64,000 nt of DNA from JBKHYJ01 sp046565505 (GCA_046565505.1 JBKHYJ010000079.1:102343-166342), one strand, 5' to 3'. Positions 8,929-16,923 are shown, numbered from the stretch's first letter. Numbers and translations: made by a program. The notes: generated by a model from the letters alone, not told the origin.

Positions 8929-9126
8929 ATGAGTGAGCAAGGCAGACAAGGCCTGAAGATATTTCTCCAGTTCTGGCTACTGATAGCGCTTTTGGCCGGG
9001 TTCAACATTTATAACTACGTGCGCAGCGGCAGCAAGATGTTTCTGACCGTAGGTATTATTTGCGTAGCTGTTTTCATCGGGTGGGCGCTCTTTTATGCTT
9101 TCTACGTCCGCAGGGGCGAGCCATAA
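8929..9126 (+). CDS. Small two-helix membrane protein, 65 aa
   Basis: Two hydrophobic segments are visible, about residues 11-27 (LKIFLQFWLLIALLAGF) and 37-58, with a short polar loop containing NYVRSGSK. The C-terminus is basic (YVRRGEP). The family is not recognised. It is a single gene just upstream of tRNA-Phe; the start ATG follows GGTAAGGC. Confidence 0.55.
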   Translation: MSEQGRQGLKIFLQFWLLIALLAGFNIYNYVRSGSKMFLTVGIICVAVFIGWALFYAFYVRRGEP

Positions 9127-9200
9127 GCCGAAGTTGACAGTACGCGGCTGGATTGTTTAATATGTCGTTTTGATTTTGGCAGCAATTAGACGACAGTAGT

Positions 9201-9276
<76 letters not shown>

Positions 9277-9331
9277 AAAATCTCCAATAAATACTACGCT
9301 TTTTACCCATTCTCGGTTTCAGCTTTTTCTT

Positions 9332-9354
9332 ACTCACAAATTCCACTCACAAAT
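9332..9354 (+). repeat. Putative integrase arm-type sites, left
   Basis: ACTCACAAAT occurs twice (9332-9341 and 9345-9354), 13 bases apart, just inside attL. A similar pair lies inside attR (53370-53390) and a decayed pair beside the relic att (55642-55660). Paired short repeats flanking the core are expected for arm binding by lambda-type integrases; assignment is inference. Confidence 0.6.
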
Positions 9355-9467
9355 AATTCTCCATTTCCCCCTTTTAGCCTTACTGCGCCCTGATACCCGC
9401 CAATTTTGACTTCATCCACTGTGTCATACTGCGCCCAAAATCAACTTTGGACCTGAAAGGAGTAATG

Positions 9468-9944
9468 ATGGCGAAACTCGTTTTCTCACATCTTTTGCTT
9501 GCGGTCGTGATCCTTTGTGCCTGGAATCCCAGCTTCAAGAAGGAGCCGCCCCCTTCAACCTTCATCATCAAGACAAAAAAAGGTCAAACCATAGAAGTTA
9601 CCAACCTTCTGTTTGAACCTAGTCACTACCTGGACTTTTCAACCGAAGAAGAGTTTTACGTTAACGTCCCCTATGGCTCTTTCACGGTCAGGAAAGACTT
9701 CGGAGATATAGATTCTCTGGAGATGCTTGAGAACTCCGAATACAACATCAGGCTTACCAACAGACACGGAGAGCGTATAGACGTAACCCGCGCCTCCTCT
9801 CTGGACAAGAACCCTACTGACTGTATTAGAGGCCAATCAGGAAAGATCAAAGTATTCCTCTCGCTAAGTCAAATCGTTTCAATCACACGAAAAGGAGAAG
9901 ACACATGGAACAAGGAAATAGAAACCAGAGTGAATTTCCACTAA
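9468..9944 (+). CDS. Secreted or anchored hypothetical protein
   Basis: The first gene after attL. ATG at 9468 is preferred because AAGGAG lies five bases upstream; the adjacent ATG at 9465 is too close and a start at 9447 lacks an SD. An N-terminal hydrophobic segment (VFSHLLLAVVILCAW) is a signal peptide or anchor, followed by a soluble beta-rich domain with IIKTKKGQTIEV near the front. The family is not recognised. The 3' end overlaps the next gene by 40 bases. Confidence 0.6.
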   Translation: MAKLVFSHLLLAVVILCAWNPSFKKEPPPSTFIIKTKKGQTIEVTNLLFEPSHYLDFSTEEEFYVNVPYGSFTVRKDFGDIDSLEMLENSEYNIRLTNRHGERIDVTRASSLDKNPTDCIRGQSGKIKVFLSLSQIVSITRKGEDTWNKEIETRVNFH

Positions 9945-10342
9945 AGCCTATTATTGCCGGTGGGCTGGTGTATCTCATTTACAAAGTCGTTGAGGCAATA
10001 ACCGTAATGATTACGATATTGCTCTCATCCTTAACCACCATAGCGATTATTGGGGCGTCTCTCTTTGCTGCCTACTCCGTTTTCTCCTACATCCGAAACA
10101 ACGAGTTGGGAGAAAACAGGAAAACCCGCAAGGTAGCCAAGATCGAACGTGAAATGAAAATGACTCTTATGCAAACTCCCAAGCGTATGCACCCTCAAGT
10201 CAAACAGCGTTACCAGTCCTTGATGGAAGATGTGTATGCAGAAAAGTCAACTTCGCGCTTTGACGATCTCTTAGACCGCAGCAAACAGATAGCAACCATA
10301 CTGAGAGGAAAGAACGATGGAAACAAGAATACACATCGGTAA
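9905..10342 (+). CDS. Membrane protein preceding the first T4CP-like ATPase
   Basis: At 145 aa, with two adjacent hydrophobic segments (about residues 16-35 and 38-60) and a basic cytoplasmic C-terminal half with coiled-coil tendency (KIEREMKMTLMQ). The start has AAAAGGAG upstream and overlaps the 9468 gene; its end overlaps the ATPase gene by 26 bases, so all three are translationally coupled. Small membrane partners commonly sit beside VirD4-type coupling proteins; that role is inference. Confidence 0.6.
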   Translation: MEQGNRNQSEFPLKPIIAGGLVYLIYKVVEAITVMITILLSSLTTIAIIGASLFAAYSVFSYIRNNELGENRKTRKVAKIEREMKMTLMQTPKRMHPQVKQRYQSLMEDVYAEKSTSRFDDLLDRSKQIATILRGKNDGNKNTHR

Positions 10343-11573
10343 GAACTTAGATGAGGGAGGAAAGGCGTGGCTTCACCCTTCCTGCTGGATGTCGCATCTT
10401 CACCTTACGGGATTAACACGCAGCGGCAAGTCCAGTCTCTTGCTTTTGCTCTGTATTGCCTTGATTGAGATGCGGAAAGCTTTTCTTCTTCTCGATCCGC
10501 ATGGAGATTTGTACCGTGATGTGATTGCAGAGTTCGCCCGCCGAGACTACAAACGTGAAGTAATCTTGTTTGACCCTTCAAATGACAAAAGGATTGTGGG
10601 AGCAAACTTCTTTCTCACCCACTACACCGACGAAGGGCAAATAATGACCAATGCTGAAAGGAAGTCCAAGCAGCTTACCCAAAGCTTTGGCCTTCAAAAC
10701 ACCGATATGTTCGGCAACATCGAACGCTACCTTAGAGCGTTGTTTTACACCATTCTGGACCGCAGGCTTTCTATCTGCGACCTCGTATACTTTCTTCACT
10801 GGGAATTCAAGAGAGAGCGAGAGAAGATTATCGACAAGGTAAGCTCTATAGAAATCAAGGCAGAGCTTAACGACCTCTATTCTTCAAAGGTAGAGTTTGA
10901 ACGCAAGATTGGTCCTACTAAAAACAAGCTCCAACGGTTCATCCATCCTCAGATGAAGCGCATTATGGGGCTTACCGAGAACAACGTTGACTTCAAGGGG
11001 CTGGTGGACAAGGGTAGGCCAATGCTCTGTAACCTCCAGCCTTCCGAGAATGATCTAGTAGGCAGCGAAAACACCAGAGCTTTAGCGACCCTCATTCTTT
11101 CCGAGTTCTGGGAGAATTTCAAAAAGAGTACCAAGTGCAAAGAGTTTTACGTGATCGCAGACGAAGCCCAGAATGTATTTACCCCAAGTCTCACCCAGAT
11201 CCTCCCAGAGTCGGCCAAAAGAGGACTCCACTTGATCCTCTCCCATCAAGACCTTGGCCAGCTCTCTCCAGAGCTTAATTCAGCGTTCAAGAACGCCCAG
11301 ACCAAGTTTATTTTTTCTTCAGAGGAGAACCCGAAAATGCAACGACACTTCACCCTAAGACGCGCCAGCGGAGAGCAGATCGAGTGTGAGGCTTCTATGC
11401 TTCAAAAGTCCTATATCAACCCGAAAACGGTTGAGGCGTTCATAGAGCGAAACACCAAGCACTTTATGACCCCTGAGCAAGTAGACGCGAGGCTGAATAG
11501 ATCGCACAATGAAGAAGTCCCCAAAGAAGATAACCCGATACAAGAACTCACCTACGAGCGATTCCTAAAATGA
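10317..11573 (+). CDS. VirD4/TraD-like ATPase, copy 1
   Basis: At 418 aa. Walker A is GLTRSGKSS (residues 32-40), followed by LLDPHGDLYRDV (about 57-68), the DPHGDL block shared by TraD/VirD4 and HerA-like proteins. Walker B is VIADEAQNVF in the C-terminal third, followed by a Q-rich sensor-like segment (LILSHQDLGQL). There is no N-terminal membrane anchor, so membrane contact would be through the 9905 product. In conjugation such ATPases bring DNA to a translocation channel; in this phage context a role in DNA movement or replication is only inferred. SD is GAGAGGAAAG. It overlaps the next gene by four bases. Confidence 0.8.
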   Translation: METRIHIGKNLDEGGKAWLHPSCWMSHLHLTGLTRSGKSSLLLLLCIALIEMRKAFLLLDPHGDLYRDVIAEFARRDYKREVILFDPSNDKRIVGANFFLTHYTDEGQIMTNAERKSKQLTQSFGLQNTDMFGNIERYLRALFYTILDRRLSICDLVYFLHWEFKREREKIIDKVSSIEIKAELNDLYSSKVEFERKIGPTKNKLQRFIHPQMKRIMGLTENNVDFKGLVDKGRPMLCNLQPSENDLVGSENTRALATLILSEFWENFKKSTKCKEFYVIADEAQNVFTPSLTQILPESAKRGLHLILSHQDLGQLSPELNSAFKNAQTKFIFSSEENPKMQRHFTLRRASGEQIECEASMLQKSYINPKTVEAFIERNTKHFMTPEQVDARLNRSHNEEVPKEDNPIQELTYERFLK

Positions 11574-12292
11574 CAGACAGAGATTTAGCGATCAAGCGAT
11601 ACGTCACAAATTTTGGCCCCTTAACCAGAGAGCAGTTAGAGGAATTAGCCAAGTACGCGAAGGCAGAAGAGAAACTTGGCGCACCATCAAAGTTATGGCG
11701 TCGTTTGCTTCCAAGAAAACCCCTCATCGCTCAAAAACAGGTTTATTACTGGGAAGCTCCGTTTGGCCAAAAGTATGTGTACGCAGATTACCAAGAGATC
11801 ACCAAACGCAAGGATTGCACTCACGACATCATTACTACGTGGGTACAGATCATACTGCATATCTTCTTTTCGCTTCTTCACTGGCAGCGTGGCAAACAAA
11901 AACACGCAAACGAAGTAAACGAGGATGGGTTCTTTATTCTTGGCCTGCCCTTGCCCAACAAGGTGGCAGAGGTAGACTACTACCTCGAATCAGACACAGG
12001 CAGCGAAGGATATACCCAAATCTATAACAAGTGGCAGCAATATACAGAGATGCTTGAAAACTCTGAGAAAGCATTTTTCGTTTTGTTTGTTTGCGCCACT
12101 AAGGAGAGAGCTTTAGACCTTGTGCGGTGTGCTTCAGGTAAGAAGAGTAAAAAGTACGCTATCGCACGAGAACACAGGATTGCATTCTTATTCACCTACC
12201 TTGACGCTTTAAGAGCCAGTCCCAAAGGCGCTATCTGCTACGTTCCTTATGAAAACGAAGAAAAGCTATTCACAATCCTTCCTCCTGTCTAA
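11570..12292 (+). CDS. Replication-relaxation-like protein
   Basis: At 240 aa. The N-terminal part (DRDLAIKRYVTNFGPLTREQLEEL) resembles a winged helix. The middle has an H-rich segment, then VAEVDYYLESDTGSE with a D..E.D.G arrangement as in the Replic_Relax family (PF13814), followed by KWQQYTEML. Family members are typically encoded next to TraD/FtsK-like ATPases on actinobacterial and Firmicutes plasmids and are linked to rolling-circle or relaxase-type replication. The ATG overlaps the preceding stop, and the second ATPase follows after a structured spacer. Assignment is by pattern and context, so moderate. Confidence 0.6.
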   Translation: MTDRDLAIKRYVTNFGPLTREQLEELAKYAKAEEKLGAPSKLWRRLLPRKPLIAQKQVYYWEAPFGQKYVYADYQEITKRKDCTHDIITTWVQIILHIFFSLLHWQRGKQKHANEVNEDGFFILGLPLPNKVAEVDYYLESDTGSEGYTQIYNKWQQYTEMLENSEKAFFVLFVCATKERALDLVRCASGKKSKKYAIAREHRIAFLFTYLDALRASPKGAICYVPYENEEKLFTILPPV

Positions 12293-12302
12293 GTTGTATA
12301 AT
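12292..12302 (+). promoter_or_regulatory. Element-type promoter before the second ATPase
   Basis: TTGTATAATTAGA: TATAAT at 12297-12302 directly overlaps the end of the previous gene. It matches the TT(T)G(C)TATAAT family seen elsewhere in the element. The predicted transcript starts with a leader of about 98 nt that is strongly self-complementary. Confidence 0.5.
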
Positions 12303-12308
12303 TAGAGT

Positions 12309-12397
12309 GGCACTTTCTGAAGCCTACGCGCTTCAAGCCGAAAGCCTGTATCGGTGGTTGGCGGCTTGAAAGTGTTGCTGGCCACCGAACGGCTTTC
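12309..12397 (+). ncRNA. Structured leader with two mutually overlapping stems
   Basis: Stem A: CTTCAAGCCG (12331-12340) with CGGCTTGAAAG (12362-12372). Stem B: GAAAGCC (12340-12346) and CGGTGG (12352-12357) with CCACCG (12382-12387) and GGCTTTC (12391-12397). The right arm of stem A lies inside the loop of stem B while its left arm lies outside, so A and B form either a pseudoknot or alternative folds. CACTTTC at 12310-12316 can also pair with GAAAGTG. The ATPase ATG starts 10 bases after stem B. It could be a translational switch or an origin/nick-site structure; the sequence alone does not decide. Confidence 0.6.
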
Positions 12398-12406
12398 CTA
12401 AGCCCC

Positions 12407-13711
12407 ATGAAATCTCTCCTTATCCCTATTGCAACTAACTATCTAAATGGAACACCCATATCAATCCCCAGAGAGTTTCACTCCTACTGCATCGGTAAAA
12501 CACGAGTTGGCAAGTCTGCATTCTTAGGCAACGTCTCAGAGTATCTTATTGGCCAAGATGAAGGTCTGACAGTGATCGACCCTCACGGCAATTTAGTTGA
12601 CCGCCTGCTTGCTCGAATCCCCCGGTATCGGATGGAACACAAACGGCATGATGTGATTCTTTTGCGCGCCTCAGTGGGAGCATTCCCCGGCATCAACCCT
12701 TTTACTGGCCCCGGAACTGACGACGAGAAGGTTTCAAACATAGTCGATACCTTTGCCAAGACCTTTGAGAGTTCCTGGGGGGAATCTTCAGATTCGGTGC
12801 TTCGTTGGGCCTGTTATGCTGTCTTGGAACAGCCTACTACCCCAACCTTCGCCATCGTAAAGAGGTTTCTTAAAAACGATGAGTTTATGAAACAGTGTTT
12901 GAAAAACGTTACCCGTCAGGATGTGCTAGATGAGTTTTCAGGATATGAGAAGCAGGAGTGGAAAAAGGTCCGAGCAGAGCGGATAGCACCTCTTCTGAAT
13001 AAGCTGGATAAGTTCATCATCAACAAAAATGTACAAATGATTACTACCCAAGAGCAGGCACTCGATTTCAAACGGGTCATTAGCGAGGGTAAGGTACTCT
13101 TAGCGGATCTGTCTGGGTTTGGACGCAAAGAGAGGTCAATTTTAGGCGCGTTGATTTTGAATATGCTTCTTCTGGCCTCTCAGAGCCGAGTACCAAATCG
13201 AGGCAGGTATCACTCAATTGTTGTGGACGAGGCTCAGACCTTTGTAACAGCCCCGTATGACTACATTCTTTCAGAGCTTGGCAAGTACCGGGTGACGATG
13301 CACGTAGCCACGCAGTTTATGGCCGGGTTTCCTGAGATGGCCCGCGACGGAATAACCGGCAACTGCAACACCGAGGTTGTATTCAGGGTAGGCGGCAAGG
13401 ATGCCAAGCTAATGACCGAGGAGTTGACAATGGAGCAACAGCCTCGCGCCTTGCAAGACCTGTACAATCGGCAAGCGTATATCCGCTATCTGTCGTTTGA
13501 TGAGAAGTGGGATACCTACAAACCAGAAGGGCCAGTAAGGGTTGTTATGAACCCTCCGGCACCGCCTCAAGGCGATGAATTGCCCTCCCACCATGTAGTA
13601 AAAGAAAGCATCGAATGGTTCTCTAAGACTGGGGATAAGAGTGGAGATAAGGGTGGAGATACGACATCCCCACCCGATCAACGGAAAAGCATTGATAAAT
13701 ATATCGCTTAG
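12407..13711 (+). CDS. VirD4/TraD-like ATPase, copy 2
   Basis: At 434 aa. Walker A GKTRVGKSAF (residues 30-39), DPHGNLVDRLL shortly after, Walker B SIVVDEAQTF about residue 277, and HVATQFMAGF further on. Domain order matches copy 1 (10317), but sequences differ enough to be old paralogues. The C-terminal tail is repetitive and polar (GDKSGDKGGD). There is no SD; the ATG lies 10 bases after a long hairpin. In the usual families this motor couples DNA to a secretion channel or pumps DNA; no T4SS channel genes are present in the element. Confidence 0.8.
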   Translation: MKSLLIPIATNYLNGTPISIPREFHSYCIGKTRVGKSAFLGNVSEYLIGQDEGLTVIDPHGNLVDRLLARIPRYRMEHKRHDVILLRASVGAFPGINPFTGPGTDDEKVSNIVDTFAKTFESSWGESSDSVLRWACYAVLEQPTTPTFAIVKRFLKNDEFMKQCLKNVTRQDVLDEFSGYEKQEWKKVRAERIAPLLNKLDKFIINKNVQMITTQEQALDFKRVISEGKVLLADLSGFGRKERSILGALILNMLLLASQSRVPNRGRYHSIVVDEAQTFVTAPYDYILSELGKYRVTMHVATQFMAGFPEMARDGITGNCNTEVVFRVGGKDAKLMTEELTMEQQPRALQDLYNRQAYIRYLSFDEKWDTYKPEGPVRVVMNPPAPPQGDELPSHHVVKESIEWFSKTGDKSGDKGGDTTSPPDQRKSIDKYIA

Positions 13712-13969
13712 CTTCAAAGGCAAGAGGGCTAACATAGCGTAGTATGTTTCTCTCCTCGAATGCCCAGCGGCCACCAGAGCGCACCCCTACCCTTCAAGCC
13801 ACAGTGAGCATAGAACGTACAATAAACAGGTTGGTATTGAAACAATGGAACGATTGGAAACGGTCATACAACGGACAACTTGGTTGCCGTTTGATGCCGC
13901 TTTACCTATGGAACGAATGTAGTGGATCGGCTGACTACCCCTGCCGCAACAAACGGCAAGGGAAGCCGC

Positions 13970-14080
13970 TTATAAGTGACTAAGAAGCACAGCAGCGATC
14001 ACAGCAGAGGAGAAGCCGAGTAGCCCGATAGACAACTCAACCCACACACTAAGCTCTACCCTTTTAGGCTTTCGTTCCAT
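13970..14080 (-). CDS. Possible 36-aa membrane peptide
   Basis: The frame opens with MERKPKRVELSVWVEL and continues into a single hydrophobic helix (IGLLGFSSAVIAAVLLSHL). The basic N-terminus and helix suggest a real small membrane peptide, but there is no SD and no family match by eye. Confidence 0.3.
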   Translation of the reverse strand: MERKPKRVELSVWVELSIGLLGFSSAVIAAVLLSHL

Positions 14081-14181
14081 AGTAGGACAGGGATTTTTAA
14101 CGACCTTTCATCTTAAGTCTAGACCCCTCCTCTTTCCCTGTCACAGCGGTAAGGGGTGCCGGTTACAACGGCACCTAAGGT

Positions 14182-14198
14182 TGCCGTTTGAAACGGCA
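14182..14198. promoter_or_regulatory. 17-bp palindrome, candidate operator
   Basis: TGCCGTTTGAAACGGCA is a perfect palindrome of 8-bp half sites around one base. Half sites recur nearby at 13882 and 13949. The XRE-type regulator at 14791 is the nearest candidate ligand; this is inference. Confidence 0.45.
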
Positions 14199-14220
14199 GA
14201 CATTGACGCTTGACAGGGAA

Positions 14221-14529
14221 CTATTCCTGAATCAAAAACTCCACAGCCTGCAAAGCACCGGACACACTACAGGGCATACATATACAGCGCCAGTCATCAT
14301 TCTGGGAAGCTCGTACCCAGACCCCAGAGACAGTATCAACTCCAATTTGCCGACCCGCACAGTTAAAAACAATCCACTGTTGATTATCAGGAAGGGTAAG
14401 ACGACGAGAGGAGATATTAAGTCCTCGGTTGGAGAGAAGACCTTTGATATGTTCGACTGCTTCAGTTTGTTTTCTGGACATAAAAAAGAGAGGGTACACA
14501 GGATGATCGGTTTCCCTGGAAATCACCAT
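14221..14529 (-). CDS. Hypothetical protein, 102 aa
   Basis: Codon use looks coding and the composition is balanced. An alternative start at 14481 would remove 16 residues. Motifs such as SRRLTLPDNQQWIVFNCAGRQ and a later VWVRASQNDDW suggest a small beta-rich domain with a few Cys, but no family is recognised. It is opposite in orientation to the left module and divergent from the regulator at 14791, as lysogeny-expressed genes often are. Confidence 0.5.
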   Translation of the reverse strand: MVISRETDHPVYPLFFMSRKQTEAVEHIKGLLSNRGLNISSRRLTLPDNQQWIVFNCAGRQIGVDTVSGVWVRASQNDDWRCICMPCSVSGALQAVEFLIQE

Positions 14530-14653
14530 CCATCTCTGTGTTCCCTCTCCAGACCGCTAACCTGTAATTAGCTTCTCAAAGAGGACCCATCTAAAGGAGA
14601 ACTCGGTTATTCATTTTTCTTCATTCCTGAAGTGTGATACAAAGTTGAGCTTT

Positions 14654-14690
14654 GACGGTACTGACAAATTACCAGTCGGCCAGTACCGTC
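14654..14690. repeat. Perfect 10-bp inverted repeat
   Basis: GACGGTACTG (14654-14663) and CAGTACCGTC (14681-14690) are exact complements separated by 17 bases, 100 bases before the regulator start. It could be an operator or an RNA hairpin in the regulator leader. Confidence 0.5.
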
Positions 14691-14790
14691 ATTGCAGTTT
14701 CATTTTTCCGTGATTACGGACGGCGAGATAGTAACTGACTGTCTTGTGTGTTGTCAATCACTATTTCGCCGCTTCCGATATAAGGAAGCT

Positions 14791-15168
14791 ATGGACAACT
14801 TGCGCGCCTACATACGCGAGGTAATGAAGCAGAAAAAACTGAAGTTCAAAGATATTGAAGCCAACTCAGACGGTAAGATTAAAGACGCTTATATTTCAGA
14901 TATTATGTCGGGCAAAACCAAAAGTGTTGGTATAGAAAAACTGGTAGCCCTTGCTGAGGGACTTGGAGTTGATAGTGTAGATTTATTCAAAGCTGCCGCT
15001 GGTGATAGAGTAGATTATTCCTCTAACGATCCCTGGCCTGGGCGAACACTGGTGCATACCATAAACCAGATAGTAGACAATCCTGATTTAACCGCAATAG
15101 TCAAAGCTCTAGCTGAATTAAAACCGGCCAAAATAAAAGCTCTTAGAAAACAGCTTGAGAAAGAATAG
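14791..15168 (+). CDS. XRE-family helix-turn-helix regulator
   Basis: ATG at 14791 is preferred over an upstream start because AAGGA lies six bases before it; the protein is then 125 aa. The N-terminal domain fits a Cro/CI HTH: a first helix (LRAYIREVMKQKKL), then KDIEANSDGKIKDAYISDIMSG with KSVGIEKLVALAEGLGV following. The C-terminal helix is Lys-rich (LKPAKIKALRKQL) and may dimerise. Role: probable prophage repressor or lysogeny regulator. Two inverted repeats (14182, 14654) lie upstream. Confidence 0.75.
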   Translation: MDNLRAYIREVMKQKKLKFKDIEANSDGKIKDAYISDIMSGKTKSVGIEKLVALAEGLGVDSVDLFKAAAGDRVDYSSNDPWPGRTLVHTINQIVDNPDLTAIVKALAELKPAKIKALRKQLEKE

Positions 15169-15238
15169 GTAGTAAGCGAAGCACAAAGGGTTGTTTAGAA
15201 CATCGCTGGGCTGCAAGCCCATAAAGGTATCGATGCTC

Positions 15239-16174
15239 TTATGGCTCCAAGATAATCACTGGTACACCTCTCTGTCTTGCATAGCTTACCGTTGTCCAAC
15301 TCATTGAATTACCTTTTTTCTCTTTGGTATTAGGCGCGGCAATCAGCAGGTCGCACGCATCAACCATATTCTGCCACGAATAGCGGTAACGGTCCTTGCT
15401 CTCTCGTATCTCATCCCCATCGCAAAGTGCTCGCGTTTCCTTATTCTCTGATACGTGAACTACAATGCGGGATCCTTGGAACTCACGGTGAATTACGTGT
15501 GCTTCCGCATCCGCTCCGATGCCATCGCAGTGATGAAACTCAGTTCCCTTATGCTTACGTATTAACTTCCTTAAACTGTCTTTCTGATGGTCTGTCATCC
15601 CATCAGGTGTGCCAATGAAACCCAGGCTCATAGGTACTGATTTACTAGAATTTGTATAAAAATCTCCAGCTATTCGACAGAATGCCCCGATTCCTACCTT
15701 ACTGACTAAATATAAAGTGCCCGCAGCCATTGCGGTGATCACCTTAACCGGAACATCTGAACCTCCGAATGTGTAGCCGACAATTGCGCTTAGTAACAGC
15801 TTACTATTCTCACCTGATTGGTCGATCATTTTACTGTAGCGTTTATCTTTTTTGCATAACGCTAGATACAACTCATAAGTTATCGCCCATCCAAGCTTCT
15901 TGTATATTGTTTTACCGGCCCTCCTTTCGTCCGCGGCCCATACTAGACTCCATCTCTCATCGCCAGAACGCTGCGGCGTGAGGCCAAACGATGAGATCCT
16001 CACTTCCGGGTCAGGAACCGTCAGGTCCTTGAGAAACTGTTGTAACCTCTCCTCTGTGTTTGTGTCAGTAATTTGTCGTCCTATCTCCTCAACTACAACT
16101 TCCTTCCTAAATTCACTCAGTTGCACTTCATCGAGGTAAGCCGCTACTACCTCTTTCGTTATTCCGATCTCCAT
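15239..16174 (-). CDS. Protein with C-terminal SLOG-like domain
   Basis: ATG at 16174 follows AGGAGG at five bases and is chosen over an upstream ATG, giving 311 aa. Residues about 1-80 are helical and charged; the middle has GWAITYELYLALCKKDKRY and a hydrophobic AAGTLYLVSKVGIG. The last third looks Rossmann-like: MSLGFIGTPDGMT, a GIGADAEAHVIHRE loop, VVHVSENKETRA, then ACDLLIAAPN and VPVIILEP. That order resembles SLOG/DprA-like nucleotide-binding domains, which sense or process nucleotide-derived signals in many defence systems. It is an isolated minus-strand gene, a likely lysogenic cargo gene. The domain call is by pattern only. Confidence 0.6.
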   Translation of the reverse strand: MEIGITKEVVAAYLDEVQLSEFRKEVVVEEIGRQITDTNTEERLQQFLKDLTVPDPEVRISSFGLTPQRSGDERWSLVWAADERRAGKTIYKKLGWAITYELYLALCKKDKRYSKMIDQSGENSKLLLSAIVGYTFGGSDVPVKVITAMAAGTLYLVSKVGIGAFCRIAGDFYTNSSKSVPMSLGFIGTPDGMTDHQKDSLRKLIRKHKGTEFHHCDGIGADAEAHVIHREFQGSRIVVHVSENKETRALCDGDEIRESKDRYRYSWQNMVDACDLLIAAPNTKEKKGNSMSWTTVSYARQRGVPVIILEP

Positions 16175-16184
16175 AATGTCCTCC

Positions 16185-16193
16185 TGTGGATAA
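16185..16193 (-). promoter_or_regulatory. TTATCCACA box (DnaA-box-like) before the SLOG gene
   Basis: The minus strand reads TTATCCACA, matching the bacterial DnaA-box consensus, only 2 bases upstream of the SD of the SLOG-like gene. Related TTATCCMCAG sites precede several other element genes. Confidence 0.45.
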
Positions 16194-16261
16194 CGAACCG
16201 TTTGCCACATCATAGAAATATGCTTTACTGAATACAAGGTCAAAACCAACCACTTATATTC

Positions 16262-16693
16262 ATGACATTAGAGCAACAAGTAGTAAGCCTTGAACTGGCA
16301 AAGAAGTTGAAAGAGCTAGGAGTGAAACAGGAGAGTTTGTTTTGGTGGTACGAACGAAAAAACCAACGCAATGAAGGTACGAACTGGCAAGTATCAAATA
16401 ATGCAGATCATAGAATATGGCCTGAGGATTTTCTTACAGTTGCTTCTGCCTTCACCGTAGCCGAGCTTGGAGAGATGCTTCATGAACCTCTCCGTTCATC
16501 AGATGACATGATGAATATGTACTACCCAAATTGTTTCATCACTTACTTCAAAGAACCCGATAAGCATTGGGTGATTGGTGACAAGTATCCTCTTGCAAAG
16601 GCACAGTGGATTGACTACGGGACAACCGAAGCCGACGCCCGCGCCAAGATGCTTATCTACCTAGTCGAAAACAAACTCATTCAGTTGCAGTAA
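16262..16693 (+). CDS. Phage hypothetical protein, paralogue A
   Basis: At 143 aa it opens MTLEQQVVSLELAKKLKELG, then VKQESLFWW, and ends in ADARAKMLIYLVENK. The 17235 gene shares the opening, the SAFTVAELGEML block and the ADARAKML ending, so the two are tandem paralogues. The family is common among phage early genes but no function is known to me. Divergent from the SLOG-like gene; no SD before the ATG. Confidence 0.7.
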   Translation: MTLEQQVVSLELAKKLKELGVKQESLFWWYERKNQRNEGTNWQVSNNADHRIWPEDFLTVASAFTVAELGEMLHEPLRSSDDMMNMYYPNCFITYFKEPDKHWVIGDKYPLAKAQWIDYGTTEADARAKMLIYLVENKLIQLQ

Positions 16694-16869
16694 TGAACCG
16701 CGACAAGATCATCAAGGCTCACTTCTCAGAGCTTGGGAAAAAGAGCGCAGCTACAAGAAATAAACGCTTCAGATCAAAGAAAGCCCGATCAGATTTCTAT
16801 AAGAAGCTAGGCAAAAAAGGACTCGAAAAACGCTGGCAAAAGTCTGGGGATAAGTCATCTGGACAGTAG
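16693..16869 (+). CDS. Small basic protein, 58 aa
   Basis: The ATG overlaps the preceding TAA (TAATG), suggesting coupled translation. The product is strongly basic (GKKSAATRNKRFRSKKARSD) with a final KRWQKSGDKSSGQ and is probably nucleic-acid binding. No family recognised. The CTGGGGATAA box at 16844-16853 is within its 3' end. Confidence 0.55.
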   Translation: MNRDKIIKAHFSELGKKSAATRNKRFRSKKARSDFYKKLGKKGLEKRWQKSGDKSSGQ

Positions 16870-16876
16870 CGAACCG

Positions 16877-16887
16877 TTTGCTATCAT
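16877..16887 (+). promoter_or_regulatory. Element-type extended -10 promoter
   Basis: TTTGCTATCAT resembles the recurring TTTGCTATAAT promoter of this element, with TATCAT at 16882-16887. A CTGGGGATAA box lies 24 bases upstream. It would serve the zinc-knuckle gene at 16924. Confidence 0.45.
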
Positions 16888-16923
16888 TAAGTCATAAGGT
16901 CTTAATCAATCCACAAAAATCAA

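Larger units (their letters stand above)
13712..14220. other. Regulatory spacer rich in inverted repeats
   Basis: No convincing long gene. TTGCCGTTTG recurs at 13881-13890 and 14181-14190, with its complement CAAACGGCAA near 13949-13958. A 36-codon frame on the minus strand (13970-14080) has one hydrophobic stretch but no SD and is listed separately. This is a likely operator region between the left module and the regulator genes. Confidence 0.5.

Noticed and set aside
12407..13711. Reading the two ATPases as evidence for a complete conjugation system
   Set aside because: No relaxase motif and no T4SS channel genes were recognised; only coupling-protein-like motors are supported.
14188..14571. 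127-codon plus-strand frame
   Set aside because: The opposite frame (14221-14529) has better coding composition, and the plus frame begins inside the operator palindrome.
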